Source: Treponema sp.
Lineage (GTDB): Bacteria > Spirochaetota > Spirochaetia > Treponematales > Treponemataceae
Direction: 5' to 3'
Length of the DNA: 6,088 nt
NCBI GenBank assembly: GCA_023231445.1
Contig: JALNVF010000162.1
Coordinates: 1 to 6,088, forward strand
Both the position numbers and the translations under genes were made by a program. Each line of letters begins with the position of its first letter. Positions within the stretch are counted from its first letter, which is position 1. Shown piece after piece: positions 5,696 to 6,088 of this stretch. The notes beneath the pieces were generated by a model that ran no database searches, was not told the DNA's origin, and saw only the letters and a list, made by a program, of their open reading frames with translations.

Positions 5696-6088
5696 TCAGA
5701 CAGACAGAGTCTTCTGCATGCTGCCGTCCAGCACATACAGCGTAATCTGTCGTTTTTCGTAAACCGCAAATCCTGCCGGAGAACCGTTCTTCGGCAGAGA
5801 AACGGAGCCGGGATTACATACCGTAATTCCGGCTTCATTTTTATACAGCATCTGAATGTGGATATGTCCGAACAGCTCAACGGATAGCCCTGCAGAAGGC
5901 GGAAGCCGGCTGCCGTCGACGACAGGTCTGCCGCCTGATTCCTGTGCCGGTGAATAAATATGTCCGTGGGATAAAAAAATACGTACTCCTTCATCAACGA
6001 CATACGTATAGTCTGCCTGCATGGGAAACGTCAGAACCATCTGATCAACTTCGCTGTCGCAGTTTCCCCGGCACGCAGTTATTCTGTC
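5696..6088 (-). CDS. YfcE/MJ0936-type metallophosphoesterase (phosphodiesterase), C-terminal part; start lies beyond the window
   Basis: The last 131 codons of a calcineurin-like phosphoesterase are visible, ending at TGA 5698-5696. The reading frame stays open to the window edge, so the Met codon at 6040 is internal. In the visible numbering, GNCD (8-11) is the family's metal and substrate loop. LSHGH (39-43) and FGHIH (73-77) supply metal-binding histidines, with Ile where many members have Thr in GHTH. CNPGSVSLP near the C-terminus is also typical of YfcE-type proteins. The missing N-terminal part, about 50 residues by family length, should carry the first metal-binding D-x-H motif. Members hydrolyse phosphodiester bonds using two metal ions, and the physiological substrate is mostly unknown. 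The gene converges with cysK and has 40 bases between the two stop codons; no functional link to cysK is apparent. Confidence 0.9.
   Translation of the reverse strand, partial: DRITACRGNCDSEVDQMVLTFPMQADYTYVVDEGVRIFLSHGHIYSPAQESGGRPVVDGSRLPPSAGLSVELFGHIHIQMLYKNEAGITVCNPGSVSLPKNGSPAGFAVYEKRQITLYVLDGSMQKTLSV

Noticed and set aside
5605..6003. Minus-strand 132-codon frame and plus-strand frame 5411-5887 near the right edge
   Set aside because: Both are out-of-frame shadows of cysK and of the phosphodiesterase gene, with Arg/Cys-rich translations and no motifs.

Overview
The window looks like chromosomal DNA from a bacterium with an outer membrane. I lean towards a Treponema-like spirochaete, with moderate confidence. 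The lean rests on the loose lipobox of the lipoprotein, the small Ser/Tyr-rich lipoprotein beside a TonB-dependent receptor, and the style of the large cobalamin-type radical SAM protein. I see no tRNA, rRNA, insertion sequence or CRISPR array.

Left part, minus strand, 1-1400: a cobalamin (B12) riboswitch (about 1205-1400) is followed by a terminator/antiterminator expression platform (1136-1203). Next come a small lipoprotein gene (573-1100) and, 11 bases further on, the start of a BtuB-like TonB-dependent receptor that runs off the window edge (1-561). This reads as a B12-repressed uptake operon. The lipoprotein is an unrecognised family and a candidate surface or periplasmic partner of the receptor.

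Positions 1401-1782 hold no convincing gene. They contain several hairpins, a 23-base tandem degenerate repeat, and a stretch that echoes parts of a second cobalamin riboswitch.

Middle, minus strand, about 1783-4104: a large B12-binding-type radical SAM protein with an unusual CX4CX2C cluster motif. It diverges from an Rrf2/IscR-type regulator (4200-4628, plus strand) across a short AT-rich region. That region holds overlapping divergent promoters and a 7-base inverted repeat, probably an operator.

Right part: cysK (4720-5655, plus strand) follows the regulator and has its own promoter and a hairpin leader. It converges on a 3'-partial YfcE-type phosphodiesterase gene (5696-6088, minus strand).

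Taken together, the window suggests a B12, iron-sulfur and cysteine theme. An uptake system is controlled by B12, a probable B12- and [4Fe-4S]-using enzyme lies next to it, a three-cysteine Rrf2 regulator may sense Fe-S or cysteine status, and cysteine synthase supplies sulfur. The individual gene calls are well supported; the regulatory links between them are inference.
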